A DNA stretch of 64,000 nt from Diadophis punctatus similis. Its lineage: Eukaryota; Chordata; Lepidosauria; Squamata; Dipsadidae. Location of the stretch: NCBI GenBank assembly GCA_023053685.1, contig JALIGW010000032.1:5280343-5344342 (forward strand), in the 5' to 3' direction. Numbering within the stretch: the stretch's first letter is position 1; each line of letters starts with the position of its first letter. Under the pieces are notes generated by a model that was not told where the DNA came from, did no database searches, and was given only the letters and a program-made list of their open reading frames with translations. Made by a program: the position numbers and the translations under genes. Shown piece after piece: positions 20,126-30,932 of this stretch.

Positions 20126-22000
20126 CAAATTTTTTGTCTCCTCCCCCCAAACATACATATTTTATAAACAGAATGTTGTCCAGATCAATCTTACATATCT
20201 TTCCATATAGATAGTCCATTTTATATCATCCCTCTATTCAATTTCAGCCATAATATTTTCTTTACATATTTTTTCACTTAACTTACTTTCTTCTTAATAC
20301 ATAAACAATGTTACTAATCGCCCAAATTCCTAATCTCTTACAATAACATCAATTAACTATCAGATTTATTCATTTACCATACATTTCTCAATTTTTCTAT
20401 CCCACTGCATTTCAATTTCATCTCCTAATTTCGTTAACTGAATTTAATTTGTTATATTTAAAATTAAACCAAATTACCCTTTCATATTCCATCTGCTGTT
20501 CCATTTTACTATAAACAATCTACATCCTCATCTTCAAATTTTACATAAAAACCCTTTCACTTAATTAACAAGATATCAAATTTTTCCTCACACTTTTTTT
20601 ACAAATCTGTTTTGCCATAAAACATACATCATCATATAGCTTAATTACTGCTGATCTATTTTACCATAATCAATATACATCATCATATTCAACTCTAACA
20701 TAAAACCTTTTAACTTAATTAACTATCCACAATTAATAACATTAATACAATTTCCTTAAATCTACTATGAACCTTATTTTTCTTCCTCCTTTCCACTAAT
20801 CTTTTAGTCTCTCAAAAATTCCACTTCTTATTAATTTTCTCCTTTTATCCCATTCCCTTAACTACTACTTCTTTTTTTATATTTATGTATCTTATATCTT
20901 TTCTCCTGAGTCCTTTTCCTTTCTTTTGAATATACCGTAATATTCGAGTGGTTCTCCCCTCAATTTTCCCTGGTCTCTTCCCACTGTTTCCCTTTTTACC
21001 CTTTGATTGATTTTTTTTGAGGGATGTTCCCCTCTGTCAACTCTTTTCGTGTCACTGTGAATCCCAGTGAAATCATCAGACTGTTTTTTTTTGCTTTTAG
21101 TCCCTTCTTCTTCAATATTATTTTCTTGTTGCTCATTTGTATTCTCTTTTACCACCTTCTCTCCTATTTCTTGCTCTGTATATTCCCACAAAATTTCTGA
21201 CTCTTCTCCTATTTCATGCTCTGTATGTTCCAACAAGATTTCTGAATTTCTATCACCTTTTAAAGTTTCACATACATTGTTTAACATCTCAAATAATTCC
21301 TCATACATCCAAATCTCCATATTGCCAATTTAACAGACTTTTAATCTTTTTATATTATATCACATTAATTAGTACTTAAGGTCCATATAATTTCTTTTTA
21401 TTTTCAACTTCTTATATATCCAATTCAGATAATAATCTAAACCAAACCAATTCTAAGATTTATTGTCTTCCACAGCTGTAGAAAAACAAGTTTAGGCAAA
21501 AGTTCTCAGAGTTTCAAAATTTATCTTCTTACAGTCAAGGTCAGGTCATGCAGCTGTACTTTCTCTTTTAGATTCCACAAAGTGTTGCAATATTTTCTTC
21601 TCTCCAGCAGATGGCTCTCTCCAATCCACAGTGCACTCAAATCAGCTGGTTGTCAAAGCTATCAAAAAGCTTTAAATCCACACACAAAAAAGATTTTCTC
21701 CCAGATTTTTTCCTTTTATTTATTTTATTTTTCTCCAATTGCAATTATAACCAAAGTAATTTTCTTGGGTTTTAGTAATTTAGTCTCCGCTTTCTTTTTT
21801 GCTTCTGTACAATTCCCAAATGCCAATTAGCCGCTATTTTCAGCTCGGAAAATTCTTTAAAAATCCAAATTTGAAGTTGCCTTTTACCTGTGAGTTGGCC
21901 ACTCTCTCACCCGGTTTCAGCACTCCGTCCAAACACCGCTCCTGCACATAAACTTAGTCCGGTTGCCCCAGCTTTGTACTGAAATAAATATTTTCTATTA
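20126..22000 (-). mobile_element. Unclassified AT-rich LINE-like element
   Basis: About 1.9 kb of unusually AT-rich DNA with a minus-strand frame at 20892-21320. The region downstream of that frame is AT-rich and noncoding and ends with a small G tract near 20140-20150. This echoes the ORF1-only element at 1-2035. No reverse transcriptase is seen. Assignment to L1 is a guess from layout. Confidence 0.35.
20892..21320 (-). CDS. Hypothetical acidic/basic 142-aa protein
   Basis: I do not recognise this protein. It begins MEIWMYEELFEMLNNVCETL. A roughly 17-residue unit is then repeated: SEILLEHTEHEIGEE followed by SEILWEYTEQEIGEK. The second half is lysine- and arginine-rich. The local duplication is also visible in the DNA. 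It may be the N-terminal part of a LINE ORF1, or simply a frame inside noncoding element sequence. Confidence 0.35.
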   Translation of the reverse strand: MEIWMYEELFEMLNNVCETLKGDRNSEILLEHTEHEIGEESEILWEYTEQEIGEKVVKENTNEQQENNIEEEGTKSKKKQSDDFTGIHSDTKRVDRGEHPSKKINQRVKRETVGRDQGKLRGEPLEYYGIFKRKEKDSGEKI

Positions 22001-22019
22001 GACTTTTAACTTCGGTTTT

Positions 22020-22440
22020 ATTTCTAAATGTCTGAATTCCGAGAGAAAGATCAACATCGCCTCTATGGAGATTTATTCTCTCCTTAACACTATGCTCTGG
22101 CTGGTGTCAGCTTTGATGGTGTCCATCCATCGTGTTCTTTGGCGGCCTGGTTTCCTTTTACCACTAACTCTTCCCAGCATAATTGCTTTCTCCAGACAAT
22201 TCCCCTGCATTACACAGTCACAATAAGTGAGATGCATTTTGCAAATTTGTCTTCCAGTGAGCTGTCTGGTGTTAGGTGCTCCACGACTTGCTTGTTGGTC
22301 ACCTTTGCTGTCCAAGGAATAAGCAGGCGCTTTCTCCAGCGTCACAGCTCAAACGAGCCAATTTTCTTCCTGTCTTGCTTTTTAAAAGGTCCAACTTTCA
22401 CAACCAGAGGTAGCTCCGGGGAAGATGATAGAGTGGGCTA
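22020..22440 (-). pseudogene. RTE/BovB-like LINE C-terminal fragment
   Basis: The reverse frame 22073-22345 contains GNCLEKAIMLGRVSGKRKPG followed by RQRTRWMDTI, closely similar in pattern to the LMLGK...GRRRRGRQRMRWLD tail of BovB/RTE proteins. Its RT part lies at 23300-23660, beyond an inserted LINE. Confidence 0.75.
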
Positions 22441-22523
22441 ACCTACATTCGGTTGCCATGATATCCTTGTTTTTTCATACTTGACTCATGTTCCTCATTG
22501 CTGGGTGACCCAGTGCAAATGGA

Positions 22524-23290
22524 CATTAGACTTGGAATAACTTTATTGTCACTTTGAATGTACACTAATCGGCATACATGAAAATGAAATTTCATTGCAT
22601 ACAGTTCACCACCTCCAATATACACTACATAAAACATGATAAAATAAAGAAATAAATACAAAGTTATGCATATATATTCTATGACACAGAGAAACAATGT
22701 AGTCTAGTTCGGATGTATATATGTACATGGTGAGAAAAACGAATCTTGCGAATTCACCAGATGGGTGGCATATGGAACAAAGCTGTTACAGAATCTGGTA
22801 GTCCTGCTATGGATACTTTGAATCCTCCTCCCAGGGGGGAGAAACTAAAACAGACCGTAAAGTGTGTGTGTGGTCTCTAACAAGGCTTTAAGCTCTAAGC
22901 ACATAGTACTTATAAGCGGCATCCTGAATAATGGGAAGTGAGCTTCCTATCATCTTCTCTGCTGTCCTCACCACTCTCTGTAGGGACTTTCTATCTGAGG
23001 CACTGCTGCCACCAAACTAAACAGGGATGCAGTTTGTTAAAATGCTCTTGATGGTGCCTCTGTAAAAAGTGGCCAGGACAGAAGGAGAAAGAGGTGCTCT
23101 CCTCATCCGATGCAAGAAATGCAAACACTGCATTTCTTGCATCGGATACTGGTTTGATGCTTCACTAAGGAGGACATGTGGAGAGACCAGTTCAGATTGT
23201 TAGTTATCTGCACCCCCAGATACTTAATACTATTGATCACCTCTACAGCTGCATCCTTGATACTGAGTGGAGTATGACCATGCTGGGATG
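22524..23290 (-). mobile_element. Rex-like LINE 3' end
   Basis: The reverse sequence ends with attcaaagtgacaataaag, as does the forward copy at 34600-35478, and shares cagagagtggtgaggacagc and gaaaaagaggtg-type blocks with it. The decayed RT C-terminus would read LQRVVRTAEKM. It seems to be inserted in the RTE copy. Rex1 versus another CR1-group clade is not settled. Confidence 0.6.
23105..23147. repeat. Perfect 18-bp-arm palindrome
   Basis: The arm atccgatgcaagaaatgc (23105-23122) is inverted at 23130-23147 around a 7-nt loop. The related copy near 34790 has only one arm, so the second was gained here. Confidence 0.85.
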
Positions 23291-23299
23291 TGTATCAGT

Positions 23300-23660
23300 A
23301 TGATCATTTTATTTCTGTGCTTCATTCCCCACTTTGAGTGATCTGCTACCCCGAGAAAATGAATCTTTCTATGCATTTCACCTCTTCACTGTCAATTGCT
23401 TTTTTTTTGATGTCTCATGAGTGTGGTTTTTTTGATGTTCAGAAAGAGACCAAAATTATCTCTTTCTTCTTTGATTTTCTTGGTTAGATGTGTGAGGCCT
23501 TCTTTGGTTTCCGAGAATAGAATTGTATCAGCAGCATATCCAAGATTCTTGATGTTTCTTCCTGCAATCTTTACCCCAAGACTTCAAGATCTAGCTTCCT
23601 CATGATCATTTTGGCATACAGGTTGAATAAGAAAGAGAAAGTACAGACCGAAAATTAATT
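23300..23660 (-). pseudogene. RTE/BovB-like RT fragment
   Basis: Conceptual reverse translation gives LFNLYAKMIMRKLDLE, then a degraded YADDT region and NFGLFLNIKKT. This matches the order LFNLYAEYIMR...YADDT...LKLNIQKTK of BovB. Several frame breaks. Confidence 0.65.
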
Positions 23661-24597
23661 CAAACAAGACAGAAACAGACTTCAACGGATAGTTAGGACT
23701 GCAGAAAGAACAATGGCAAACATGTATACTGCATGCAGCAGAAAGAGGGCTGAGCAAATATTTATAGACCCCTCACATCCTGGACATAAACAGCTTCAAC
23801 CTCTTCCCTCAAGACAGAATACAGAATAACAGAGTTGGAAGGGACCCCTAGTCCAACTCCTTGCTCAAGCAGGAGACCGTATACCGATCTGGACAAATGG
23901 CTGTCCAATCTCTTCTTGAAAACCTCCAGTGATGGAGCACCCACAACTTCTGAAGGCAAGTCATTCCACTGGTTCCTTGTTCTCACTGTTAAGACGTTTC
24001 TTCTTAGTTCCAGGTTGCTTTTTACCTTGGTTAGTTTCCATCCATTCTTCCTTGTCTGGCCTTCAGGTGCTTTGGAAAATAGCTTGACCCCCACCTCTCT
24101 GGGACAGCCCCTCAAATATTGGAAGACTGCTATCATGTCTCCCCTGGTCCTTCTCTTCACTAGACTAGCCATGCCCAGTTCTTGCAACCATTCTTCATAT
24201 GTTTATTGCATGCCAAAACAACTAGACACAAGGGCAGTCCCCCCCCCTCATGCTAACACTCTACTGAATACCTAATTCCCACAACACTATCTTAGGCCCT
24301 GGGATGTCAAACCACATAGTAGGGCTGCACTGCCTATTATTCTTCTCAGCTTTCCTATTACCTATTTCCTTTAGCATCTTATGACTGTCACTTTGTTGTT
24401 TGTATCCTATGATTTATGTTGATTGGTTTTATTTAGTATCCTATACATAATATACAGAGTGTTGTATATTATGATTTATAATGATTGTATTTTATGATTA
24501 TGATCATGATTTATCACTTGTTGCTTGTATGTACACTGAGAGCTTATGCACCGGAGACAAATTCCTTGTGTGTCCATTCGCACTTGGCCAATAAAAA
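23661..24597 (+). mobile_element. LINE 3' end split by CR1
   Basis: The forward frame at 23661-23818 reads RLQRIVRTAERTMANMYTAC and then DPSHPGHKQLQPLPS, a CR1-group (Rex-like) RT C-terminus. After a reverse CR1 insertion (23819-24204) the 3' UTR continues and ends cacttggccaataaaaaatc, directly followed by a CCTAT/CCTGT array. Confidence 0.6.
23819..24204 (-). mobile_element. CR1/L3 LINE 3' end
   Basis: An almost open reverse frame: [54 protein letters not shown]. Confidence 0.9.
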
Positions 24598-24702
24598 ATC
24601 CTGTCCTATCCTGTCCTATCCTGTCCTATCCTGTCCTATCCTGCCCTACCCTACCCTACCCTACCCTACCCTACCCTACCCTACCCTATTCCCTATCCTA
24701 TC
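24598..24702 (+). repeat. CCTGT/CCTAT/CCTAC pentamer array
   Basis: Begins at the end of a LINE 3' UTR, first alternating CCTGT CCTAT and then a pure CCTAC block. Confidence 0.9.
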
Positions 24703-24710
24703 CCCTACCC

Positions 24711-24845
24711 CAGGGGTAGGCAAAGTTAGCTCTTCTATGACTTGTGGACTTCAACTCCCAGAATTTCTGAGCCAATCATGCTAACTTAGGAATTCTGGGA
24801 GTTGAAGTCCATGAGTCATAGAAGAGCCAACTTTGCCTACCCCTG
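24711..24845. mobile_element. Fold-back hAT-type MITE (135 bp)
   Basis: Ends are caggggtaggcaaagtt and aactttgcctacccctg, with arms of nearly 60 bp enclosing a short loop. Flanks ccctaccc and ccctcccc match at 7 of 8 positions, though they lie in repeats and so prove little. No coding capacity. Confidence 0.8.
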
Positions 24846-24850
24846 CCCTC

Positions 24851-25047
24851 CCCTATCCCCTATCCCCTATCCCCTATCCCCTATCCCCTATCCCCTATCC
24901 CCTATCCCCTATCCCCTATCCCCTATCCCCTATCCCCTATCCCCTATCCCCTATCCCCTATCCCCTATCCCCTATCCCCTATCCCCTATCCCCTATCCCC
25001 TATCCCCTATCCCCTATCCCCTATCCCCTATCCCCTATCCCCTATCC
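24851..25047 (+). repeat. (CCCCTAT)n heptamer array
   Basis: About 28 nearly perfect heptamers. The minus strand is (ATAGGGG)n, with four-G runs every 7 nt, so G-quadruplex formation is plausible. Confidence 0.95.
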
Positions 25048-25075
25048 CATCCCATCCTATTCATCTTCTATATTC

Positions 25076-25292
25076 TCTTCTCTTCTCTTCTCTTCTCTTC
25101 TCTTCTCTTCTCTTCTCTTCTCTTCTCTTCTCTTCTCTTCTCTTCTCTTCTCTTCTCTTCTCTTCTCTTCTCTTCTCTTCTCTCCTCTCCTCTCCTCTCC
25201 TCTCCTCTCCTCTCCTCTCCTCTCCTCTCCTCTCCCCTCCTCTTCTCTTCTCTTCTCTTCTCTTCTCTTCTCTTCTCTTCTCTTCTCTTCTT
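25076..25292 (+). repeat. (TTCTC)n pentamer array
   Basis: Long pure TTCTC blocks flank a TCTCC block at about 25182-25240. The minus strand is polypurine. Confidence 0.95.
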
Positions 25293-25869
25293 TGCCACTG
25301 CATACTCAGGTGTGCATTGACATCTATTCTGGATGGGTTTTTCACAGGAGTTTTATTAGTCTCTGTGTTTAATTTCCCCTTCCACTGATCGATCTCCTGG
25401 CTTATTCTTTCAGGCAAAGAGAACTCGGGAGGCTGAAGAATTAGATGTCATTGTGAAAACAGTGATGGGTCTCCTGCCCACCAGCCTTCCTGGCTTCCAA
25501 ACCATCTGGGCCGTGATCAAGTTCTGGAGTTTTGATTCCCCTTCTGTGGGGTTTTTTTATTGGTGCATTCGTTTTCTTCGGTTTAATTGCATCGTCCGAC
25601 CAATATTGGAAAATTGGCTGGAGGCTAACGAGAGTGAAACTGTTTTTATTTGGTTTGGTTGTAAAACTGATGTTTCCAGTATTAACGGTGGAGCTGTATC
25701 TATTTATGGAGGGCTATAAATGTGATGGAGGGACTTCAACAGCCTTGTTAAGCGTTTCATGTGTGATTGGGGGAAAATTTAGCCTAAAAAGGCAACAACC
25801 CCCCCCCAGTGTGTGTATGTGGGTGTGGGCCATCTCCTCCTCCCCCAGGACACAAGGGAGGGAGACTTT
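25293..25869. other. No recognised gene or repeat
   Basis: Unassigned sequence. Two overlapping forward frames (25453-25719 and 25532-25882) show no recognised domain. Confidence 0.35.
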
Positions 25870-26644
25870 ATTTCAGGGGTGAAATTCAATGCAGAGAAAA
25901 GTAAAACCCTACACCTAGGTAAGAAAAACCAAAGATACACATATAAACTGGGTGAAACCACACTCAATAGCAGCAACTGCGAGAGGGATCTAGGAGTCTT
26001 GGTGGACAACCAACTAGATATGAGCCAGCAATGTGCAGTGGCAGCCAAAAAAGCCAATGCAATCCTGAGTTGCATTAACAGAGGGATACAATCTAGAACT
26101 AGGGAGGTACTAATACCACACTATAAAGCCTTAGTTAGACCACACCTAGAGTAGTGCATCCAGTTTTGGTCACCACACTACAAGAAAGACATTGAAACTC
26201 TAGAGAAAGTGCAGAGGAGAGCAACCAGGATGATTAGGGGACTGGAAACTATAACATATGAAGAGCGGTTGCAGGAACTGAGCTTGGCCAGTCTGGCGAA
26301 GAGAAGGACCAGGGGAGACATGATAACAGTGTTCCAATACTTGAGGGGCTGCCACAGAGAGGAGGGGGGCAGGCTGTTCTCTATGGCACCAGAAAGCCAA
26401 ACAAGGAATAACAGATGGAAGCTGACCAAGGAGAGATTCAACCTGGAAGTGAGGAGAAACTTTCTGACGGTGAGAGCGATCAACCAGTGGAACAGAAGTT
26501 GCCTGTGGAGGTTGTGAGAGCTCCAACACTTGGGACTTTCAAAGGAAGATTGGACTGCCATTTGTCTGAAATGGTGTAGGGACTCCTGCTTGAGCGGGGG
26601 GTTGGACTAGATGACCTACAAGGTCCCTTCCTACTCTAACAATA
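25870..26644 (+). pseudogene. CR1/L3 LINE RT C-terminal half
   Basis: The frame starts near VKFNAEKSKTLHLGKKNQRY, continues [17 protein letters not shown], has a stop after ALVRPHLE (TAG at about 26153), then the thumb and 3' UTR. It belongs to the same subfamily as 59311-60040, with a tail of TCTAA type instead of ATTCT. Confidence 0.9.
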
Positions 26645-27823
26645 ATCTACTTACTTTCCCTACCAGTTCAGAAGTGTGCAGTTTGTGTGCACATGCCACC
26701 GTCACACATGCTTTTTCACCCTCTGCACTTGCGCAGGAGGCTTTGCGCATGCGCAGAGGGTTAAAAACAAGATAATGGCGACATCCGGGCGGGTGGGCGG
26801 AGCCTCGCGCTGCTGCCTCTACCGGTTCTCCATGTTCTGCCCCAGAACCGAGCCCCAATAATTACACAACACACAACCATTCAAACATAGTTTGTTTTAG
26901 TCAGTAAAGCAACATCTCATAATACTTCTTAAACACGAACAGAACAAGATAGGCAGAATTCACTCTATTCAAAAAAACCCCAGTTGTTACTTCATTAACT
27001 TAACAGCTGGCCGAAGTCCAAGAGATAATTGCAAGTCTCACTGTACTTGGCACAAGTCCCAGAACTAGCAGATGCAAAACACAAGGCCTGTTCTGGAATT
27101 GCAAAGTGGAAACGCCGAAGTCCATATTCAGAAGCCACGTTTGCCAGAAACAAGAACTGGAAACTGGAATGCAAACTGGCCACATGGAGGACTGGATTCA
27201 GAAACCACGATGCCAGAAACAAGATCTGGGCTGGACTGCAAACTGGAACTGCGTAAGCCAAGATTCAGGAACGACGATGCAAACTGGAAACCGAGGTCAA
27301 GATTCAGGAGTCATGATACAAGTTGGAACCGATGAAGCCAAGATTCAGCCGTGACAATGCCAGATTCAAAAGTCACGCTGCAAGATTCATGAGTCATGAT
27401 ACCAACTGGAAACTGAAGTTCAGATTCAGGAGTTACAATACAAACTGGAAACTGGAGTCATGATGCAAGATTCAGGAGTCAAGAACAAGCTATGATCAGA
27501 CGGATTTTTCCCAAGTTGTTCTCTGCAGCTTCTCAGCTGCACCAACTCTTCTTAAATAGACTAGGGGAGTGGCCAATTAGCCACAAGTCTTACTCTCGAG
27601 TAGACCTCCTCTCGGGTAGACCTTTCTGCCTCTTGGCAGCCCTGCGTGCTCTTGCATTCAGGAAAGGAGGGGCTACTCCTTTCCTATCACTGCCAAGTGG
27701 TGCTGGAGGCTCAAAAGGCCCTGGCTGCACAGGCTGCTAGGCAGGCCACAACACTCTGAACCACCGGCGGCCACCTCTACCGGTACACCCAAACCGGGGC
27801 GTACTGGTAGGATTTCACCACTG
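26645..27823. mobile_element. hAT-like MITE, family D, split by an LTR
   Basis: Left part 26645-26832 and right part 27754-27823 together match the 13669 copy. The right end is gatttcaccactg. The left terminus merges with the CR1 tail and cannot be placed exactly. Confidence 0.7.
26833..27753 (-). mobile_element. Solo LTR (921 bp)
   Basis: On the minus strand it starts tgttgtggcctgcc and ends ggggcagaaca. The flanks ctcca and ctctg correspond to ctccg in the uninterrupted MITE at 13669, so each side is one CpG transition away from a 5-bp duplication. It holds a minisatellite-like run (27079-27490) built on gattcaggagtcatgatgc. Reverse TATA-like element: tatttaag near 27555. Confidence 0.75.
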
Positions 27824-27894
27824 CTTTATTTTCTATAAGAGCACAAATCTAGGATGGTCATGGGAAATTTTAGTTTTCATCAATATTACCAAAT

Positions 27895-28325
27895 TCCGTA
27901 GTCCTTGAATTACGACCTCAACTGAGCCCAAAATGTATGTTGCTAAACGAGACAGTTGTAAAAGTGAGTTTTGCCCCGTTTTACAATCTTTCTTGCCACA
28001 GTTGTTCAGTGAGTCACTCCAGTTGTAAAGTTAGCAACACGATTGTTAAATGAATCATTGCTTCAGCATTGATTTTGATGGTCAGAAGGTCTCAAAAGAG
28101 GATTGCGTGACCCCGGGACGTTGCAACCGTCATAAATATGAACCATGTTAATACATGCCAGTTGCATGAATTATTAATGTGAAGACATGCCAAGCATCCA
28201 AATTTTGATCATGTGACCCTGGGGATGCTGCAATGGTTGTAAGTGTGAAAATCAGTCATAAGTTGCTTTTTCAGAGCTGTTGTATCTTCAAATGGTCACT
28301 AAACAAATCATGTCAAGGACCAAAG
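27895..28325 (-). mobile_element. MITE, family B
   Basis: Reverse-oriented copy recognised by cgtagtccttgaattac at the left and gtcaaggaccaaaggtag at the right, with tcacttttacaactg-like interior. Diverged. Confidence 0.6.
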
Positions 28326-28326
28326 G

Positions 28327-29030
28327 TAGAAATACAGATTAGGCGAAACCTGGCTCAAAAACCGTAACCATGAGCGGGAGTCCTAGTGGATGATCACTTG
28401 AATATGAGCCAACCGTGTGCGGCAGCAGCCAAAAAAGCTAATGCAATCCTTGGTTGTGTAAACAGAGGCACAGAATCAAAATCAGGTGAAATATTAGTAC
28501 CACTTTATAAAGCCTTAGTAAGGCCACACCTGCAATGCTGCATCCAGTTTTGGTCACCACGTTACAAAAAAAAAAAAGATGTTGAGACTTTGGAAAAAAA
28601 GTGCAAAGAAGAGCAACTAAGGTGATCAAAGGCCTGGAGACTAAAACATACAAAGAACAGTTGCAGGATTTGGGTTTGACTAGTCTAGAGAAAAGAAGGA
28701 TTAAGGGTGACATGATGGCAATATTCCAGTATTTAAGGGGCTGCCACAAAGAGGAGGGGGTCAACTTATTTACCAAAGCACCTTCTGGATAAGAAACAAT
28801 GGATGGAAACTAATCAAGGAGAGAAGCAACCTGGAATTAAGGAGAAACTTCCTTAACAGTGAGGACAATTTACCAGTGGAACAGCTTGTCTCCAGAAGTT
28901 GTGGATGCTCCATCACTGGAGGTTTTTAAGAAGAGACTGGATATCCATGTGTCTCAAATTGTACAGAGTCTCATGCCTGAGTAGGGGGTTGGATTAGAAG
29001 ACCTCCAAGTTCCCTTCCAGCTCCATTCTG
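28327..29030 (+). pseudogene. CR1/L3 LINE RT C-terminal part
   Basis: The frame contains [39 protein letters not shown] and [19 protein letters not shown], with a frameshift in an A run near 28570 and a stop at 28790. Confidence 0.9.
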
Positions 29031-29260
29031 ATTGATTGACTACCTGTATGGTGGAAGACACCGATTTGATAGTGGAATTTGTGGAAACATGAATAATCTG
29101 GCTGGGATGCACTTAGCTGAGTGCAGGAAGAACAGAAGAAAAATGTACAAAAATGTACAAAAACGTCTTGCAAAAATCTCACACAAAAATGCTACACTGC
29201 CCCTCCCCCATTAATTAAGATGCAAGATTCTCCCCCCCCCATAAATTGAGGTGTCACAGG

Positions 29261-29287
29261 TACTACAGACTTGATCTTAGCCAAAAG
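29261..29287 (-). pseudogene. U2 snRNA-derived fragment
   Basis: The minus strand reads cttttggctaagatcaagt with two bases inserted before gtagta. This is the highly conserved 5' region of U2 snRNA. Only about 27 nt are present and there is no upstream PSE evident, so it is a retroposed or partial copy. No gene function is implied. Confidence 0.55.
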
Positions 29288-29624
29288 ACATCTATACGTG
29301 TGTGAATCTAAACAGGAGTCTAGAAGCTTAGTAGGAGCCAAAGTCCAAAAGGAGAGCATCGGGACAAAAATAAATTGAATTAATAAAATTAATTGCCTGT
29401 GAAATAAGATACACCTTTTAGAAAATTAATTAATCTCTAGGTTCATATTCCAGCCATTCTGCCTCTCAGGCGTGGAGCACCCTTGCACTTGGAAGCCCCC
29501 CAGTAAGCACACAACGCCCCCTCTTGTGAGCAGAAACAGCTGAAGGTGGAAAAAGAAATAACAGGAGTGGGAGGCTGGAGCGGGTGAGAGGACGAAGAGG
29601 AAGGGAGTGGAAAGAAGAGGAGAG

Positions 29625-30148
29625 GCACCTGGAAGGGAGAGAGAAAGAGGCAAATTGGAGAAGGAAAGAGAAAAGGAAAGAAGAGAAAAGGAAAGGAGAA
29701 GAAAGTGAAAGGAAAAGAGAAAGAGGAGGAAAGGAAAGGAAAGGAAAAAGTATATAAGAAGAGAAAAAAGAAAGAGAAGAAAAGGAAGGGAAGGGAAGAA
29801 AAGGAAAGGAAAGAATTGAAAGAAAATGAAAGTGAAAGTGAAAGGAAAAGAGAAAGAGAAAGAGAAAGGGAAGGGTAGGGAAGAGGAGAAAGGAGGGCAG
29901 GAAGGGAAAAGAAAGGAAAGGAAAGAGGAGAAAGAAGGGAAGGGAAGGAAGGGAAGGGAAGGAAAGAATCGAAAGAAAATGAAAGTGAAAGTGAAAGGAA
30001 AAGAGAAAGAGAAAGAGAAAGGGAAGGGTAGGGAAGAGGTAAGGAGGGCAGGAAGGGAAAAGAAAGGAAAGGAAAGAGGAGAAAGGAGGGAAGGGAAGGG
30101 AAGGGAAAGGAAAGGAAAGGAAAAAAGGAAGGGAAAGGAAAGGATCTG
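29625..30148 (+). repeat. Polypurine block with 153-bp tandem duplication
   Basis: Over 500 bp almost wholly A and G. A segment starting aatgaaagtgaaagtgaaag at 29825 recurs at 29978, an offset of 153 bp. Confidence 0.9.
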
Positions 30149-30600
30149 AGTTTACAAAAGGATTAAAAAATCCCCATTTCTCTATTCCTTCCAAGCCACG
30201 CTCAGTTTCCCCTTTGCTAATTCTGATTTATACTGTTTGCATTTTGCCTGGATGCTTTATTCTCTCGACTTACATCAGAAGCACTGTTCTGGAGGAGCTA
30301 ATTAATTCACTGCTAGCCAGCGATTATTAAATTCCCCCCAATAAATCATGTCAAGACTTCAGATGTCACTGCCGGCATTAACCCGTTATTCAGCTGGCTT
30401 TTGAGATCCGCTCGGTGTCGGCTCTGGCCACCTCCCTCGAGATGCCCAGCAGCCAAGGTCCAGGGTCCAGGACCACATGGCTTGAATTCCAGGCATGTTT
30501 GGGTGGCCAGTGCGGCCACGGCTGCAAACTCTATTCCGCCACCATGAAAGGGGAAAAAAATGTTGGTTTGGAGACAAGAAGGACCCTGGCCGTTGCCAAG
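30149..30600. other. No recognised gene or repeat
   Basis: Single-copy-looking sequence with no supported exon. Confidence 0.4.
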
Positions 30601-30608
30601 GAATGGAT

Positions 30609-30932
30609 CAGAGGTGGGTTCCTGCCTGTTTTTGCCGGTGCGGTTAATAGCTGTTGTTCGGCGCAGAGCCGAAGACGCTGCTGCCGCTCACGGCGCGGGA
30701 GCTTTCCCCGGGCGCTTTCCCCGCCCACATGGACGCTGCCAACTGCGTTCTTTTGCCCTCTGCACATGCAGAATGCTTTGCGCATGCGCAGAGGGCAAAA
30801 GAACGCAATTGGCAGCGTCCATGTGGGCGGCGTCAGCGCCCGGGGAAAGCCCCCACGCCGCGAACGGCAGCAGCGTCTTCGGCTCTGCGCCGAACAACAG
30901 CTATTAACTGCACTGGCAGGAACCCACCTCTG
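30609..30932. mobile_element. Hairpin hAT-type MITE, family A (324 bp)
   Basis: Ends are cagaggtgggttcc and ggaacccacctctg. The duplication gaatggat is perfect (30601-30608 and 30933-30940). The two halves are near-perfect inverse copies of about 150 bp, differing by an 11-bp insertion in the left arm and a few substitutions. Overlapping frames on both strands are products of the palindrome. Confidence 0.95.

Noticed and set aside
24598..24710. Telomeric repeat
   Set aside because: Units are CCTAT, CCTGT, CCTAC pentamers and later CCCCTAT heptamers, not the vertebrate CCCTAA.
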